From: Elmis aenea
Taxonomy: Eukaryota > Arthropoda > Insecta > Coleoptera > Elmidae
Direction: 5' to 3'
Assembly (NCBI GenBank): GCA_947652605.1
Contig: OX393576.1
Location: 51,870,966 to 51,934,965 of the forward strand
DNA length: 64,000 nucleotides
Shown piece by piece: positions 32,101-42,865 of this stretch (position 1 is the stretch's first letter; every line of letters starts with the position of its first letter). The position numbers and the translations under genes were made by a program. The notes under the pieces were generated by a model. It saw nothing but the letters and a program-made list of their open reading frames with translations, did no database searches and had not been told where the DNA came from.

Positions 32101-34068
32101 TTTAAAAAAATTCCATGGCACGCTAGATTATAAACTAAAATCAAAATAGGGATTTTTCTTAAAACGTTATTAACTCTGTTATACTTGATGGTACAAAAAG
32201 ATTTTTGGGGTAAAAGTTCATTTTGTTTACATTTTAAAATATTTATCTAAACTAACTTGCATTTTTTTAAATGGAAACCATAGTTGACTATGACCTCATA
32301 AAAATGCATTTTTTTCCTCTTTTCAATTATATTTTCAATTATATTTAATATATTTGCTTTGATATTTATGCTCAAAACAAATAAAAGTTTCTATGCAGCT
32401 GCAGCTATAGGTGTCGTGAACTTAAACAATATGGAAACCAATGTATGTTTTCATTTTGCAGTGCGTAAAAAATACAACTTTTTCCCCAAAAATATTTTTT
32501 GTACCATCAAGTATAACCGAGTTATTAACGATTTAAAAAAATGCCCATTTTGATTTTTGTTTATTATCTAGCGTGCCATGGAACTTTTTTAAAACATTAA
32601 AGCATCACTGTATAGGTCTCACAAAGGGGAACAATTTGTCTAATTTGAACTTCTTTGTAGCTCTTGCCGTTTACGAGATCCCAATAGTGGCCCTTCTATG
32701 TGGACCACCCTGTATATTTATAATGTTTATCTTAACAACAAATAAAAAACCTTCGTAACTTGTACTACATGAGTTTTAAAAAGTTTTACACCCTTTTTGT
32801 TGTATTCACGGCCTACTGTAAAAAAAAAACAAACCTAGAAACCTCCGTAACTTATTGAAAATAACTACATCGACCCCTACATATTTAAAGGAGAAAAAAT
32901 TAGGAATTGAAATAGGTCATAGCTAACTATAGCTTCTATTAAACAAAATGTAAGTTTGTGTCCTAACTTTTCAACGGCAAGTGTATTTTTTTAAAGTATA
33001 ATCGAATTTAACATAAAAATATCTAAAAATATTCTTTAGAAATATTTCGATATTTCCAACAATAACGGGGACATGACACATTATAAAAATGACATAAAAC
33101 ATTTTTTTTCCAATAACTTAAAAACCGCAAATGATAGGATGTTATTGAAAACGGTTTTGAGAGTATCCTAAAGAATTGCACATTTTAGGTAACTTAACCC
33201 TTTGCCTGTCCTGTGCATCACTGGTGATGCACACAAAAATGGTCCTTCGTACGCTCTGTGTATCATATGGAAAACACATATCTTTGCACATGCTAGATGC
33301 TTTACACTTGTCCTGACACTACATTATACTAAAATAATCCGATGGAGCCGTAGAACATGATACATGTGAAATATTTAAATGAACGTACGGTACAAATTTT
33401 ATGTAAAATTTTGGACAGGCAAAGGGTTAAGTGTTTCTCTATCTTGAATATTAAGCGAGGTTTCCATGTAATCCCATCGAATTTGGACCACCCTGTACAG
33501 TTTAATTATAGTAGCTTTGGTTAATTTTGTTTGGATTTACTGCGATAATTGGACTAATTTTATAAAATTCGTAATTTAATAATGGTTGTATTTGTATTAA
33601 ATTAATTTGAATTACTTACACATCGGTTCCATTAAATTTGTACGAACTTATATAAAATCCAAACATATCTTCGTGCAAAGTTCCTGTATAATTTATTGTC
33701 AATGAATATATAGCACCAAGCATAAGTTCTTTATTTGCCGTGATTGTTAGAATTTGAAGCGTTTCATTATATGCAAAAGATTCAAATAATGGTGTCGGAG
33801 ATCCCCCGGGTCCTTGCTCTATAAGTGTGACATCCTTATCTTCAAATTTTAAAATATTTGCGTGCAAGTCGAACGTTGTGGTGTTTTGAGTTGGTTTAAA
33901 TACAATCGTAGCATTGCCCTGAAATGTTTTTGTTGAGGGAAAATTCTCTTCAAGGACTAAATCAATAAAATAGTGAACGGGAACTGCAACACCTGATAGT
34001 CGATATTCATCTGTCCGTACGTAGGTTATTGTAAGAAAGAAATAAAGTAATAGGAAATAGGACTTCAT
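15792..34068 (-). CDS. Aminopeptidase N-like M1 zinc metallopeptidase, GPI-anchored form (gene B)
   Basis: Exons in transcript order: 34068-33620, 31563-31411, 31355-31050, 30173-29990, 29798-29642, 29583-29502, 28959-28791, 26344-26152, 26006-25729, 25336-25152, 25098-24928, 20778-20635, 20578-20500, 16013-15792; 2772 nt, 923 aa. Seen: a signal peptide (about residues 1-19), GAMENWG (exon 3), HEQIH with WLNEGF (exon 4, zinc ligands complete), KITYYKG with the catalytic Tyr (exon 5), YYRVNYD (exon 9), and a hydrophobic C-terminal tail ending [10 protein letters not shown] after an Asp/Gly-rich stretch, as in GPI-anchored insect midgut APNs. Such enzymes trim dietary peptides at the brush border. 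The donor after exon 5 is GC (GCAAGT). Intron 13, before the GPI-signal exon, is 4.5 kb. Introns hold many transposons. A splice acceptor lies just before the ATG, so a 5' UTR intron is likely. Expression site is inference. Confidence 0.92.
16014..18154. other. First part of gene B intron 13, nothing recognised
   Basis: AT-rich intron sequence. From about 17885 to 18150 the base composition becomes more GC-rich and several short frames overlap, but none resembles a known protein. It may be a fragment of the adjacent Harbinger-type element or another unclassified repeat. Confidence 0.4.
18155..19072 (+). mobile_element. Deleted PIF/Harbinger element in gene B intron 13
   Basis: The left end AGCCCCGTTGACA and the inverted right end AGCCCCGTTGACA match perfectly, followed by GCGTGAA-like sequence on both sides. 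TTCACG/CGTGAA motifs repeat many times in both subterminal regions (18170-18245 and 18895-19060), as expected for transposase binding sites. It carries the N-terminal half of a Harbinger nuclease; the catalytic C-terminal half is missing. The flanks (ATT left, TTT right) do not give a clean three-base duplication. Confidence 0.75.
18289..18756 (+). pseudogene. Harbinger transposase (DDE nuclease), N-terminal half
   Basis: About 155 codons from the ATG at 18289. The protein has the order typical of HARBI1-like nucleases: a basic [16 protein letters not shown] segment, [29 protein letters not shown], then the strongly conserved [17 protein letters not shown] and SISKFIEQV. It stops before the DDE catalytic core, so it cannot catalyse transposition. 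A GC-type donor-like site (AAGGCAAGT, about 18719) at the break could mark a lost intron boundary. The frame is otherwise open, which suggests a fairly young deletion copy. Confidence 0.85.
19299..19474. mobile_element. hAT-type MITE, 176 bp
   Basis: The ends CAGTGGCGTGGGCAGGA and (inverted) CAGTGGCGTAGGCAGGA differ at one position. They are flanked by the perfect 8-bp duplication GACGAGCT (19291-19298 and 19475-19482). It is non-coding and C-rich at the right side (CCCCCCCCC near 19442). CAGTGGCGTA-type ends are common in hAT MITEs. Confidence 0.93.
19483..20499. other. End of gene B intron 13, unclassified moderately GC-rich block
   Basis: 19483-19840 is plain AT-rich sequence. About 19900-20450 is richer in GC and contains GTTGCCATGGTAATAACAG and GTTGCCATGGTGATG (about 20110-20170), a direct repeat, plus a short acidic frame from 20254 (MDGDDSDF). 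This has the look of a transposon fragment, but I found no ends and no known domain. Confidence 0.35.
20813..21437. mobile_element. TA-flanked foldback with about 95-bp perfect ends
   Basis: The element begins CAGGGTGTGTAAAAATTGG, and its first roughly 95 bases recur inverted at 21343-21437 with only a few changes near the inner border. TATA flanks both sides. It is non-coding. It starts only 34 bp upstream of exon 12 of gene B (20778-20635, minus strand), so the branch-point zone of that intron is close to or inside its left edge. Its right side abuts the next element with no spacer except TATATA. Confidence 0.88.
21444..23972 (+). mobile_element. Tc1/mariner-superfamily element with long inverted repeats (2.5 kb)
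   Basis: The ends CCGAGTGTAACTG and (inverted) CCGGGTGTAACTG are flanked by TA. The inverted repeats are unusually long: about 600 bp (21444-22065 and 23350-23972) align with scattered changes. Each arm contains an internal CACCAGGTATA or AGTGTGTTCCA end-like module, the same design as the foldbacks nearby. The centre encodes one transposase (22160-23185). This is the only element of this end type in the window with a transposase, so it is the best candidate for the autonomous partner of the family. Confidence 0.88.
22160..23185 (+). pseudogene. Tc1/mariner-superfamily transposase, DD41D-like spacing, inactivated
   Basis: One reading frame of 341 codons from ATG 22160, broken by a TAA at codon 36 (22265-22267). 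It is open again to the stop. The N-terminus has a helix-turn-helix-like segment; the catalytic part shows IIFSDESRF (first Asp), [11 protein letters not shown] (the second acidic position is Tyr where relatives have Asp) and [17 protein letters not shown] (third Asp). The second and third positions are separated by 41 residues, as in the DD41D (rosa/visitor) group of ITm transposases. Nonsense codon plus lost catalytic Asp make this copy dead, although the rest of the frame is well kept. An alternative grouping is possible without a tree. Confidence 0.85.
23975..24692. mobile_element. Near-complete palindromic foldback, 718 bp
   Basis: The left end TAGGGTGTTTCATAATTGAA and the inverted right end CAGGGTGTTTCATAATTGAA bracket arms that pair almost to the centre: GTCCGTACTAACATGTCCTT at 24232-24251 is mirrored at 24474-24493. 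TA duplications lie at 23973-23974 and 24693-24694. It directly abuts the transposase element 21444-23972. An internal pair (ATACAGGGTGTT near 24081 and AACACCCTGTAT near 24575) repeats the end motif inside the arms. Confidence 0.88.
26707..28262. mobile_element. 1.56-kb near-perfect hairpin (CAGGGTG foldback) in gene B intron 7
   Basis: From CAGGGTGTCCCAGCCAAGAC (26707) to the mirrored GTCTTGGCTGGGACACCCTG (28262), flanked by TATA, the two halves pair almost along their full length, with the symmetry centre near 27485 and hardly any loop. Internal end-like modules occur in each arm (26884 and 27137; mirrored near 28083 and 27834). The open frame at 27431-27616 lies on the symmetry centre and is not a gene. 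The transcript of gene B would contain a roughly 780-bp double-stranded stem here. Confidence 0.92.
28681..28734. repeat. Short palindromic GC-rich fragment, related to 37862-37937
   Basis: AACGCGGGTCGGTTACACC and AAACCCGCGTTATAACCGG pair imperfectly and end in CTTCCACTGTA. The second copy at 37862-37937 has the same order. CAGTGGAAG ends resemble pogo/Tigger elements, but the piece is too short to assign. Confidence 0.4.
29060..29236. repeat. (ATT)n microsatellite followed by T-rich tract
   Basis: About 33 ATT units (29060-29157), then a run of T with scattered A to 29236. This lies in intron 6 of gene B. It may be the 3' tail of a non-LTR element on the minus strand, but no coding part remains. 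Confidence 0.85.
30174..31049. other. Gene B intron 3, nothing recognised
   Basis: AT-rich intron without recognisable inverted repeats or coding remnants. Confidence 0.5.
31982..32712. mobile_element. Inner CAGGGTGG foldback, 731 bp
   Basis: The end CAGGGTGGTTCACATAGAAG is mirrored by CTTCTATGTGGACCACCCTG, with GATCTCGTAAACGGCAAGAG pairing with CTCTTGCCGTTTACGAGATC. Arms extend to near the centre. It is nested in the outer foldback 31663-33495 and is non-coding. Confidence 0.9.
33198..33426. mobile_element. piggyBac-type MITE, 229 bp
   Basis: The perfect inverted ends CCCTTTGCCTGTCC and GGACAGGCAAAGGG lie between TTAA copies (33194-33197 and 33427-33430), the piggyBac signature. The related arm at 50140-50319 shows the same position with a single TTAA (50247-50250) and no insert, which confirms the boundaries. 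Confidence 0.92.
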
Positions 34069-34178
34069 TGTTGATTCTAAAACACAAATGAGAATAGATT
34101 TATATGTGAAGATATCTTACAGTTAGAATGAATGACGAACGACTATATTTTGTTATTTTTCACAAATATTCAGGCATT

Positions 34179-35618
34179 CAGGGTGTCCCGGTAATCGTGC
34201 ATGAAGATCTCGTGAACGGTAAGAGATGGCCTATGATTTAGGAACGGTTTGATTTAAAAAAATCTTGAAAAAAATGGCAGTTTTTGCACTATTCATAAAA
34301 AACAAAAAAATGCTGTTTTCGATTTTTGCTTATAACTTGCTTATATGAATTCATACTCAAAATATTTTTCGACATTATTTGTATAATTTTTTAAGTACAT
34401 CTTAAATTTGTTAATACATTTTACGTACCTTAATTTGTTTTTGTTATTTTATTTTTAACTTTGTTATATTAAATACGGGTTGTAGTTAGCTGTGACACTA
34501 TTTAAAAGAGATTTTTTTTTCTCGTTTCATTGATGTAGGGGTTGTTAGGTTTGTCTTTAAAAATTAGCAAGTTATAGCAATATTGTGTTTAATAAGTTTA
34601 ATGGCCAGTGAAAAACCAAACAAAACATTACACCTTATAAACTAGCTGTACTTAATTAAACATAAAAAACTTTCTTTTTTTTTCATTTAATAATAGTTTA
34701 TGATTTTTCAGTTACTATTACTATTGAATTTAAATTATATTACGCGTTTAAAGTGTAGCTCACTCTCCATCGGCAACACAAATTTGAGATCTGCAATTTA
34801 TAGATAATAATGTTTTCCTAAGCATGTTACTTTTTGTTTGATGAAATGTTCTTAAAACAGCCGTAATAAAACAGTTGAATACAATTGATGAATAATTAAG
34901 ATTAGGTATTTTAAGGAAAGTTCATTAAATAATCTTATCTACAAAGCGCAGATCTCAAATTTGTATTGCCCATCGAGAGTGCGCTACACTTTGAACGTAT
35001 GATGTAATATTGATTCAGTAGTGCATAGGTATCTAATAATAAATAAAAAATCATACATTATTATGCAATGTACAAAATCTTAAGTAACTGAAGTTTTTTT
35101 TGTTTAAGTACAGCTAGTTTATTTGTGTAATGTTTTGTTTCTTTTTTCAATGGTGGCTTTGATTAAACTTAATAAATACGATAATATTGCTATAACTTGT
35201 TTATTTTTAAAGTTAAACCTAACAACCCCCATAAATCAATGAAACAAGAAAACAAAAACTTTTTAATAGTGTCACAGCCAACTACAACCGCATTAAAATA
35301 AAAAAGTTAAAGTTAAAATAACAAAAACAAATGAGGATACGTAAAATGTATTAACAAATTTCAAAACTTCTCAAAAAAGTGTTCCAATGAAGTCGAAAAA
35401 TATTTTGAACGTGATTTCAAATAATCAATTTATAAGCAAAAATTGAAAAAGTCAATTTTTTGTTTTTATGAATAGCGCAAAAACTGTCATTTTTTAAAGA
35501 TTTTTTTCATAGAATAGTTGCTCCTAAATCATAGATCATTTTGACTTATTTAACCATCTCTGTACCTATCTCTTACTGTTTACGAGATCCCAATGCTGTT
35601 CACGATAACTGGGCCTAT
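34179..35618. mobile_element. CAGGGTGTCCC foldback directly upstream of gene B
   Basis: The left end CAGGGTGTCCCGGTAATCGT starts 111 bp upstream of the gene B start codon. The right arm (about 35560-35618) mirrors GATCTCGTGAACGGTAAGAG but its outer end is eroded. Further in, TCAATGGTGGC-like and AACAAGTTATAGC-like stretches pair. It contains the MITE 34738-35010. The gene B promoter must lie in, or be split by, this element if there is a 5' UTR intron. Confidence 0.75.
34738..35010. mobile_element. Nested MITE with AAAGTGTAGC ends
   Basis: AAAGTGTAGCTCACTCTCCA and the following CACAAATTTGAGATCTGC (34750-34793) are mirrored at 34947-34992 with a few mismatches. It is non-coding and lies near the centre of the foldback 34179-35618. 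Confidence 0.75.
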
Positions 35619-37584
35619 CTTAAAAGAATAGAAAAAAAATTTGAGAAAAAATGTTGAATTATTTAGGTTATTCATTTTAACTACAAAAATAGTTGGCGCC
35701 GCTTATTATGATCACTTCTTATACAGCTCTATAGAGCTTTATAGAACCAATTTTGTAAAAGTCAATATAATTTTTGTAATTACATTATGTTGTTATACTC
35801 GTAGTTTATTGTTGAATAAGATAACTCAATTTTATCGAAACTATTTTACTTCCAACACTTTTGGGTAAGTAAATATTTTAAAATATTTTTGAATGAAGTA
35901 AACGATCTTAAAATTAGTTTTATAGCTTAAAATAAAAAAAATTTTGGATCAACTTGTCACATTGTTTAAATACACTAGAAATTTCTGAAAACATTAAACT
36001 AACGCTCATCACCTGTCTGTTATGTGTTTAGAATTTTTTTCATTTGTGCATGGGTTATTAACAGTCTTTACGCATGTTTAGATAAATAATAAAATCGTAT
36101 ATTACTTGCACTGCAGACAACAAACCGATAAAAACAAGAAAATGACAAACGAATTGAAATTTCTTTATTAATAAAAAGCCATTTATGAATAAAAATCATG
36201 ACAATATTTTAAAATATGTTGAAGAGCCTAACATCGTATTTTAATGGAAAAAAAAACTTGGAAAAGTTCATTTTTCTCAAGCCGACATCCTGAGCTTATT
36301 ACGCACAACCTGTTTTGAATCAACTTTTTTTAAAATGTAGCTAATGTGATTTGGCATTTACAATGTTACACACAGTATTACTTCCAAGTTAAGTTTAATT
36401 TTCTATTATCAAGTTCTTACCTGTTGATTGTGAGCACACAGATAAAAACATTTGAAAGTGAACTTGTTTTATAGATGTTTGTATCTAATCTAGACTCAAG
36501 AATACTTAACCAATGCAAATATTTCAAAAACATGTTAAAGAAAGAAACGTGTAGATAAGTAATTTAATTAAAGTATTTTTTTTGCGACGTAATAAGGTAA
36601 AGTGAATGACACAAACTAATCAAGTACATCCTTACACGTATTGACGTATATGAGTGTTTCAAAATATATGATTGTAAGTTATGGAATTCAGAAATAGAAT
36701 GTGTAGTATTGTTAGTGTCTACGATCACTGCTAATATGTTTTATAGACACAAAAAGAAATTCATTACACGATGCCCAAAGATATATTTTTTAATAAGACA
36801 CTTATGGAGTGTCCATTTTAACCTTTATAATCCCAAATAACTTTTTTATTATTGACGATGGGTTAATGAAAATAAAATATGTTGAAAGTGTATTATTAAC
36901 TTTTTTCAATTTGTAGATAATATGCAAATAGGAGGTGTCTTCCAGCTATTAAAACAGATACCTACTTGATGCAAATTAAGTCTTGTGCTCTGCATACATT
37001 TAGGTAAAACTAATAATACTGTTCAAATAACACTTATCTAAAAGTATAAACTAGAACTAGATTACGAGTTTGTCTAATTAAATACACTTTCTATTTTGTA
37101 TCATTAACAATTTAAGAGGGGTTACATAACACAGGTATCGATGAATTTTATCCAATAAATACAAGTTGTAAAATTAGCATTGATACATTTTGTATTTGCT
37201 TAACCATAGCAGATAATGAACCTTATTCATAAAAGTGATGTGTTCCGACTTTTTTTTAAGCATTTTGCCTATTATCGTAAATAATTATAAATAAAATAAT
37301 TGATTAGAAATATAATTGTAAAAAAAAGTAGCACTTTTAGAACTAAAAATAATATATGCAGGAATACCTAAACTATATTAAAGTATTATTAGGTACTTTA
37401 TAAAAATATTCAAAACAAAAAGTTTTGCATAAATAAACAAAATAAATAAAGAACAAGGGGAATATTTAAGATAAATATTGAAAGACGTTTGTTTCGTGTA
37501 AAAAGATAATTACACTAAATTAATAAAGTTTTAGATAAATTTATTGTCAATTATGATCGTTGCTATGACAATAACTGCATGTGA
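35619..37584. other. Intergenic AT-rich region, nothing recognised
   Basis: No exon, RNA or clear transposon end seen. The 75-codon frame at 35641-35868 has no recognisable feature and AT-driven composition. Confidence 0.45.
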
Positions 37585-37593
37585 GTTAATTAC

Positions 37594-38986
37594 CAGGGAT
37601 GGAAAGTCGGCAGAAAAATAATCGACTCGAGACTCTCGACTCCTGAGTCGGTTTTTTGTAAAACCGACTCCGACTCCTTTTATTTAAGAAAATGTAATTA
37701 GTATATACATATTTACCACAGTAAAAGCTGTTTTTTTTTCGTTCCTAAGTGCATTTTATAAAGGTAACCAGAGTTTATTTTCGTATCTTTACTAAAAACT
37801 GAAGAAAATGTGCAAGCGATTTGTTTTTAAATAAAAATATAGAATTTTCAAAAATTGGTTTATACCGCGGTCATCATATAACGCGGGTTTGCGAGGTTGT
37901 AACCTATCCGCGTTATAAGCGACTTCCATTGTATTTGGTATTTTCCTGAAAGTAATATAATACTGTGGTCATATACGAGGACTGTTAAATGTAAAAGATG
38001 AACTTATAAGTTTATAATAAACCATGCAAATTTTAATGTAAAAAATATGTTATCAAAGTTGCATATATTTAATGAATTACATACTGCTTATTGTAACCGT
38101 AAAATCTGGGGTATAATACGCATGTTGTTTTAGTTTTTAGCCCAAAATTTTCTGGTAACATGTAAATTTGTTTATAATACACACCATGACTTTTCAACAT
38201 TTTCTATTATAAAACATTTGTTAAAAAATTGAATGAATAGTAATAAACAGAAACAGGTGTGCAATAATTAAAATAAAACACATTCAAATTTGCTCCATTT
38301 TCACACTCAAATTTGACAAAAACTCGAAATATGTAGTTGGTTTTAATTATCAAAAATTATGTATTTTTAGGTATTTTCGGTAATCTTATAAAACCGAAAT
38401 AATATTAAAATAATATGGACGAGTAAGCCGCCACTACTGCGCAAATGCATGCCAATTTACAAAACTCATTTGCAAAACACCCCTCGTTATAAATCGACTG
38501 TTTAACTATAAATTTTTTATTTACTAGGGTTAATTAAACAAAACTCATTGGAAAAGTTTTATCATTAGAACCATATTTCTACAAATCTTGACCTTAAATT
38601 CAAAACTTTAAAATAAAGGCACTATCGACTTTTGGAAACTTTCAAATGTCAACACGGGGAAGGATTGTTTGATTACAAAACTAACTACCGTGTATCACAC
38701 GAATCGTGCGGTTTGTATTCGTGAGCTGTCTATAAACCTTCTCCAGTCGAGCATTTTGTGCAGATAAAAATTGCACGTTCACAGATAAAACTTGTTTGTC
38801 TTACAAATCATTCCCGTCATCAGTATTTTGTTTTTGTTTTAAATTTTTTATTCTCTTATCATTCTTGAAAAAAAGTAAATCAAAAAAGAGTCGGGAGTCG
38901 GTAGTTTTTCCGACTGGCGACTCCGACTCCCAACTCCTTATTAAAGTTCCGACTCCTCAACTCCCGACTCCGACTTCCCATCCCTG
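37594..38986. mobile_element. hAT-type element with GACTCCGACT repeats, copy 1
   Basis: The ends CAGGGATGGAAAGTCGG and (inverted) CAGGGATGGGAAGTCGG differ by one base. The flanks are GTTAATTAC (37585-37593) and GTTAATAC (38987-38994), an 8-bp duplication with one extra T. Both subterminal regions repeat GAGTCGGGAGTCGG-like units. The interior is AT-rich and non-coding. A second, left-truncated copy is at 40238-42072. Confidence 0.88.
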
Positions 38987-38994
38987 GTTAATAC

Positions 38995-40237
38995 ATAAAC
39001 AAACAAATAGATAAACAAGTTTGCTTCCTGATGATAACTCGAGAGTCTTAAAACTGATCTAAAATTTCTATAAGTGATTTTTTGTGAAGAACATAAGCGA
39101 TTTTAATAAAATTTACCCGCTATAAAAGTTACAACTTATTTTGGAATAAATAATTGCGATTTATTTAAGTTTTCTCTATTGTGTAAAATTTCAGAACCCA
39201 CGGAATAACTTTGCAACTTGTTTCTTACCAATCTAATTTTGCAGTTTTTGGTGTATATTTCAGCCAAAAATTCTTATTCTTAAACTTAACAGTTCTCTGC
39301 AAAATCATGTTTCATATAACACGTAAATTATCCTTAATATATTAGACTAAGTATGACTTTGATGTTATCCTAGTTTTGATGTTGAAGGTCGTGCGATAAT
39401 CTTAGAGTTTTTTCAAGTATCATGCAACCTTTAAGATAGCTGCTAACATTACCGAGGTCTGATTTTATGTGCAAATGTAAGCTGCTACGTAAGATGCTTA
39501 AAAAATTCGAAAGTACATACACATATCCACTCTGCATCCAAAAGCATGGGGTGGTGTAATAAGCAAGGATTAGTACCTGTGCGGACTGCGATCAAAACTC
39601 ATAACTATAATATACACCTTATCGATGGTACTACTCACAACAAATGCAAAATCATGTATCTATCATAAATAATTACGGATGCGATTACCAGTGCAACTAG
39701 TTTTAATGTATATACAAACCACACCAGCTATCACAAGCATTCCACCTCTTCCTAGATTAGCAGAAAATGATTGGAAAGTCGTAGGTAATGTTGTAGAAAT
39801 AGAGGACAGTATGGTAACCCAGTTATACCATTTAAACCGCGTTAGCAAACCGTAGAATCCATTACGATGTGGTAAAAATGTTTTTGCATATATTTATGAT
39901 GAAGCAACAGAAACATTATATTAAAAAACCTTTGACTTTGGCTACGACAATGTTAAAATACCAATGGAAAACTAAATTGATAAAACGCTTGAAAACGAAA
40001 ATAATTAAATTTATTCCGAAATAGTATTTAAATGTTTGCACAGTAATTAAGTTTTTTACGTAAAATTATCAAAAATATTTAAAAAACAATTTGTTAAAGA
40101 ATTGACTGGTTTTTACAGGTTTAAAATTATTCAGTGAAAATAAAATGCATCTCTTTATATATATATATATATATATAGTTTTCAACAAAAAAAGTAAAAC
40201 TATTAGAGACAATTGTGCTCAATATACGGGAGATTTT
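38995..40237. other. Intergenic stretch with a short (AT)n run
   Basis: An AT dinucleotide run at about 40158-40178 is the only simple feature. A 61-codon minus-strand frame at 39663-39848 has no match I recognise. Confidence 0.4.
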
Positions 40238-42072
40238 TAATAATATTAAAATATTATGTACAAGTTAGCTTCCACTACTGCGCAAATGCGTGCCAATTTA
40301 CAAAACTTATCTGCAAAACACCCCTCGTTATAAATAGACTTTATTACTATCAATTTCTTATTTACCAGGGTTAATTAAACAAAACAAAATTAGAAAAGTT
40401 TTGACATAAGGACCATATTTATACAAACCTTGGCCTTAAAAACTTTAAAATAAAGCACCATCGGTTTTTGAAAACTTTCAAATGTCAACACGGGGTAAGA
40501 TTTGGTTGACCACAGAACTAACCCTACCATGTATCACACGCGTCATGCGTTTTGTATATTTGCACTGTCTATAAACCTACCTATACAGCAAATATTTTTT
40601 GCACATAAAAATTGGACGTTCACACCAGGGTTGAGCAGATTTAAATCAATTGATTTAAATCACGATTTAAATCATGATTTAAATCAAGTGATTTTTTTTT
40701 AAATCATTGATTTAAATCAAGTGATTTTTTAAAAAAAATTATCAATTTAAATCACAGATTATATGAGTACAATATAATATTTATAATAAAACAAAATTGT
40801 ATTACTACATATTAGTAATTAAATACACGAAATGGTGAATAAACCATATCTATTTGCTCTTGCAAAGTAATATTCATTGCGGAAATGCAATAATTCAAAA
40901 AATAAATGCAAGTTTTTGACGTTAGCGAAGTGAACAGTCAGTTTTTTCAATTTCCACGGCACTATATTGCTTCAATAACGATTTGAAGAAAAATGTCGAA
41001 TATCTCGAAAAGTATGAGTTTTGGGTATAGGACATACTAAACAAAATATGAAGCTCTTTTAAAGACGAATTCGATGACATAAAAAAATACAGGGGTTTGC
41101 ATTTGAAAAAATCGAGTTACGAGCTTCTGAAAATCATGGAAGTTGCGACCTATTTATAAACACCCCTGTATGTGTGATTCAATTTTTTTCATATCGGGGG
41201 AACAGAGAAATTTTTTCTGCATGTCCATACCAAATTACAACTCTGTACTTCAAAATAACTTCAGGAGAACTTTTTAAATAAAGACTTAAAACCTTGAATA
41301 ATTTAGAAAATTATTTTTTTTTACAACGCCGTATAAAAACCTGTAGTATTTGATATTGATGCAAAGCTAAAATTAAGGCGGTCAAAAATATTAAATAAAA
41401 AATTGGGTGTTGTATTTGAAATATAAAAGTTGCTATTAGTTCCAGAAAGGTGACTCACCCTGTATATTTGAAAATATTTTTATTGTGTGTTTTAAAAAAA
41501 ACTGTATAAAATAGCATTTGAATCAACTTCATATCTCAAGCCGTTTAGCCACAATCGACCGATCCCGCACTAATGACACCCTGTATATAATTAATTAAAC
41601 ATCACCATTTAGCACTGAGTTTTTCAAAATTCTTAATCATTATAGTTAATTTTTCATTTTGATAAAAATTCACCAATGAATTTAATATATTGGTTATTAA
41701 ATATATTAGCACAAAACAGAAATAGCATGTGAATATGTCACTAAATTCGATAATATGGTACATTTAATTTTAATCAAAAAAATCTGATTTAAATCAAAAA
41801 CATCTGATTTAAATCAAATAAATCGATTTTTTAGATTTAAAAAAAAAATCATGATTTTTATCCACCCTGGTTCACACACAAAACTACTTTGTGTTGCATT
41901 AATCGTTCCCGTTTAAAAAAAAATCAATAGACATCGGTATTTTGTTTTTATTTTGAATTTTTTATTCTCTTCTCATCCCCGAAAAAACTAAATCAAAAAA
42001 GAGTCGGGAGTCGGTAGTTTTTCCGACTCCCGACTCCCGACTCCCAACTCCCACTCCGACTCCCCATCCCTG
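40238..42072. mobile_element. hAT-type element, copy 2 (left-truncated, interrupted)
   Basis: Sequence from 40255 matches 38405 onward of copy 1 (for example CACTACTGCGCAAATGC and AACACCCCTCGTTATAAAT). It ends with the same GAGTCGGGAGTCGG repeats and CCCATCCCTG at 42072. The left 800 bp are missing. It is split by the hAT element 40626-41869; after that insert the match to copy 1 resumes. Confidence 0.85.
40626..41869. mobile_element. hAT element inserted in copy 2, TGATTTAAATCA repeats
   Basis: The ends CAGGGTTGAGCAG and (inverted) CAGGGTGGATAAA share CAGGGT-GA. The flanking duplication GTTCACAC (40618-40625 and 41870-41877) is perfect. Both subterminal zones are arrays of GATTTAAATCA. The interior is AT-rich and non-coding and holds decayed CACCCTGTATA ends near 41457 and 41577. 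Copy 1 has the matching empty site near 38779. Confidence 0.92.
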
Positions 42073-42865
42073 ATTAAAAGCCTTACAAATTACTTTAACT
42101 GGCTGTTATATATTCATAACAATTCAGTTTATTATTGGAGTTAAACATTTAATTTACTCTATTAATAAAGTAGTTTTAATTTCTTAGCTAGGTACAGTTA
42201 GGTACTTTAAATATTTTTGAAGTTTGAACATCACAATGATGTGAAACATTTCATTGGAACAATGTTTGAATTGTAAAAAATCTAGTGTTCAAAGCGTTAA
42301 TTAATATTATGCATTTTACCGAACTAGACAACGATAAGAGATAAAAAAGAGCTTCAGAGATACTTAGTCATAAATACTTATTGTATGCGGTAAAGTTATG
42401 CAGTTTTGGCACGCTTATTAATCGTGTTTATTGAAAAATATTGAAGGCTAAAACCATTAAACTGATTACGAATGTACAGCCTCGTTTTTTATATGTGCTG
42501 TGCTACTTACACTTGTTTATTTGTTTACGTTGTACGAAGCAATTTGAAATTAAACAAGTCAGGTGAAATATAAAAAACGTAGTAATTATTTTAAAATATG
42601 TTGAAACGCCATTAACATAAAATATTCAATAAAGAAATAAATTGAAGAAATAAGATTGGTTACCTACGAACGAAATCTCAGTTTTCATAAATATGAAATC
42701 GGAAAATCTGTTTTCGGGTTTACACGATTTTTGCGGTTTTCATTAAATTGCAAGATAGCGATCCCCTTCCAAAGTGTATTGTAGATAAACGCCGCTAAGC
42801 AGGCACCGTTGGACTTGAGATCGATAAGTGAAGGTATACTGTTGTGCTAATATTTTATCAGTAGT

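Larger units (their letters stand above)
31663..33495. mobile_element. Outer CAGGGTGG foldback in gene B intron 1, interrupted twice
   Basis: The left end CAGGGTGGTCCAAATTCGAT and the mirrored right end ATCGAATTTGGACCACCCTG are flanked by TA (31661-31662, 33496-33497). CTTAATATTCAAGATAGAG (31706 on) pairs with CTCTATCTTGAATATTAAG (33436 on). It contains the foldback 31982-32712 and the TTAA-flanked MITE 33198-33426. A partial second copy of its right arm is at 50140-50319. Confidence 0.88.
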
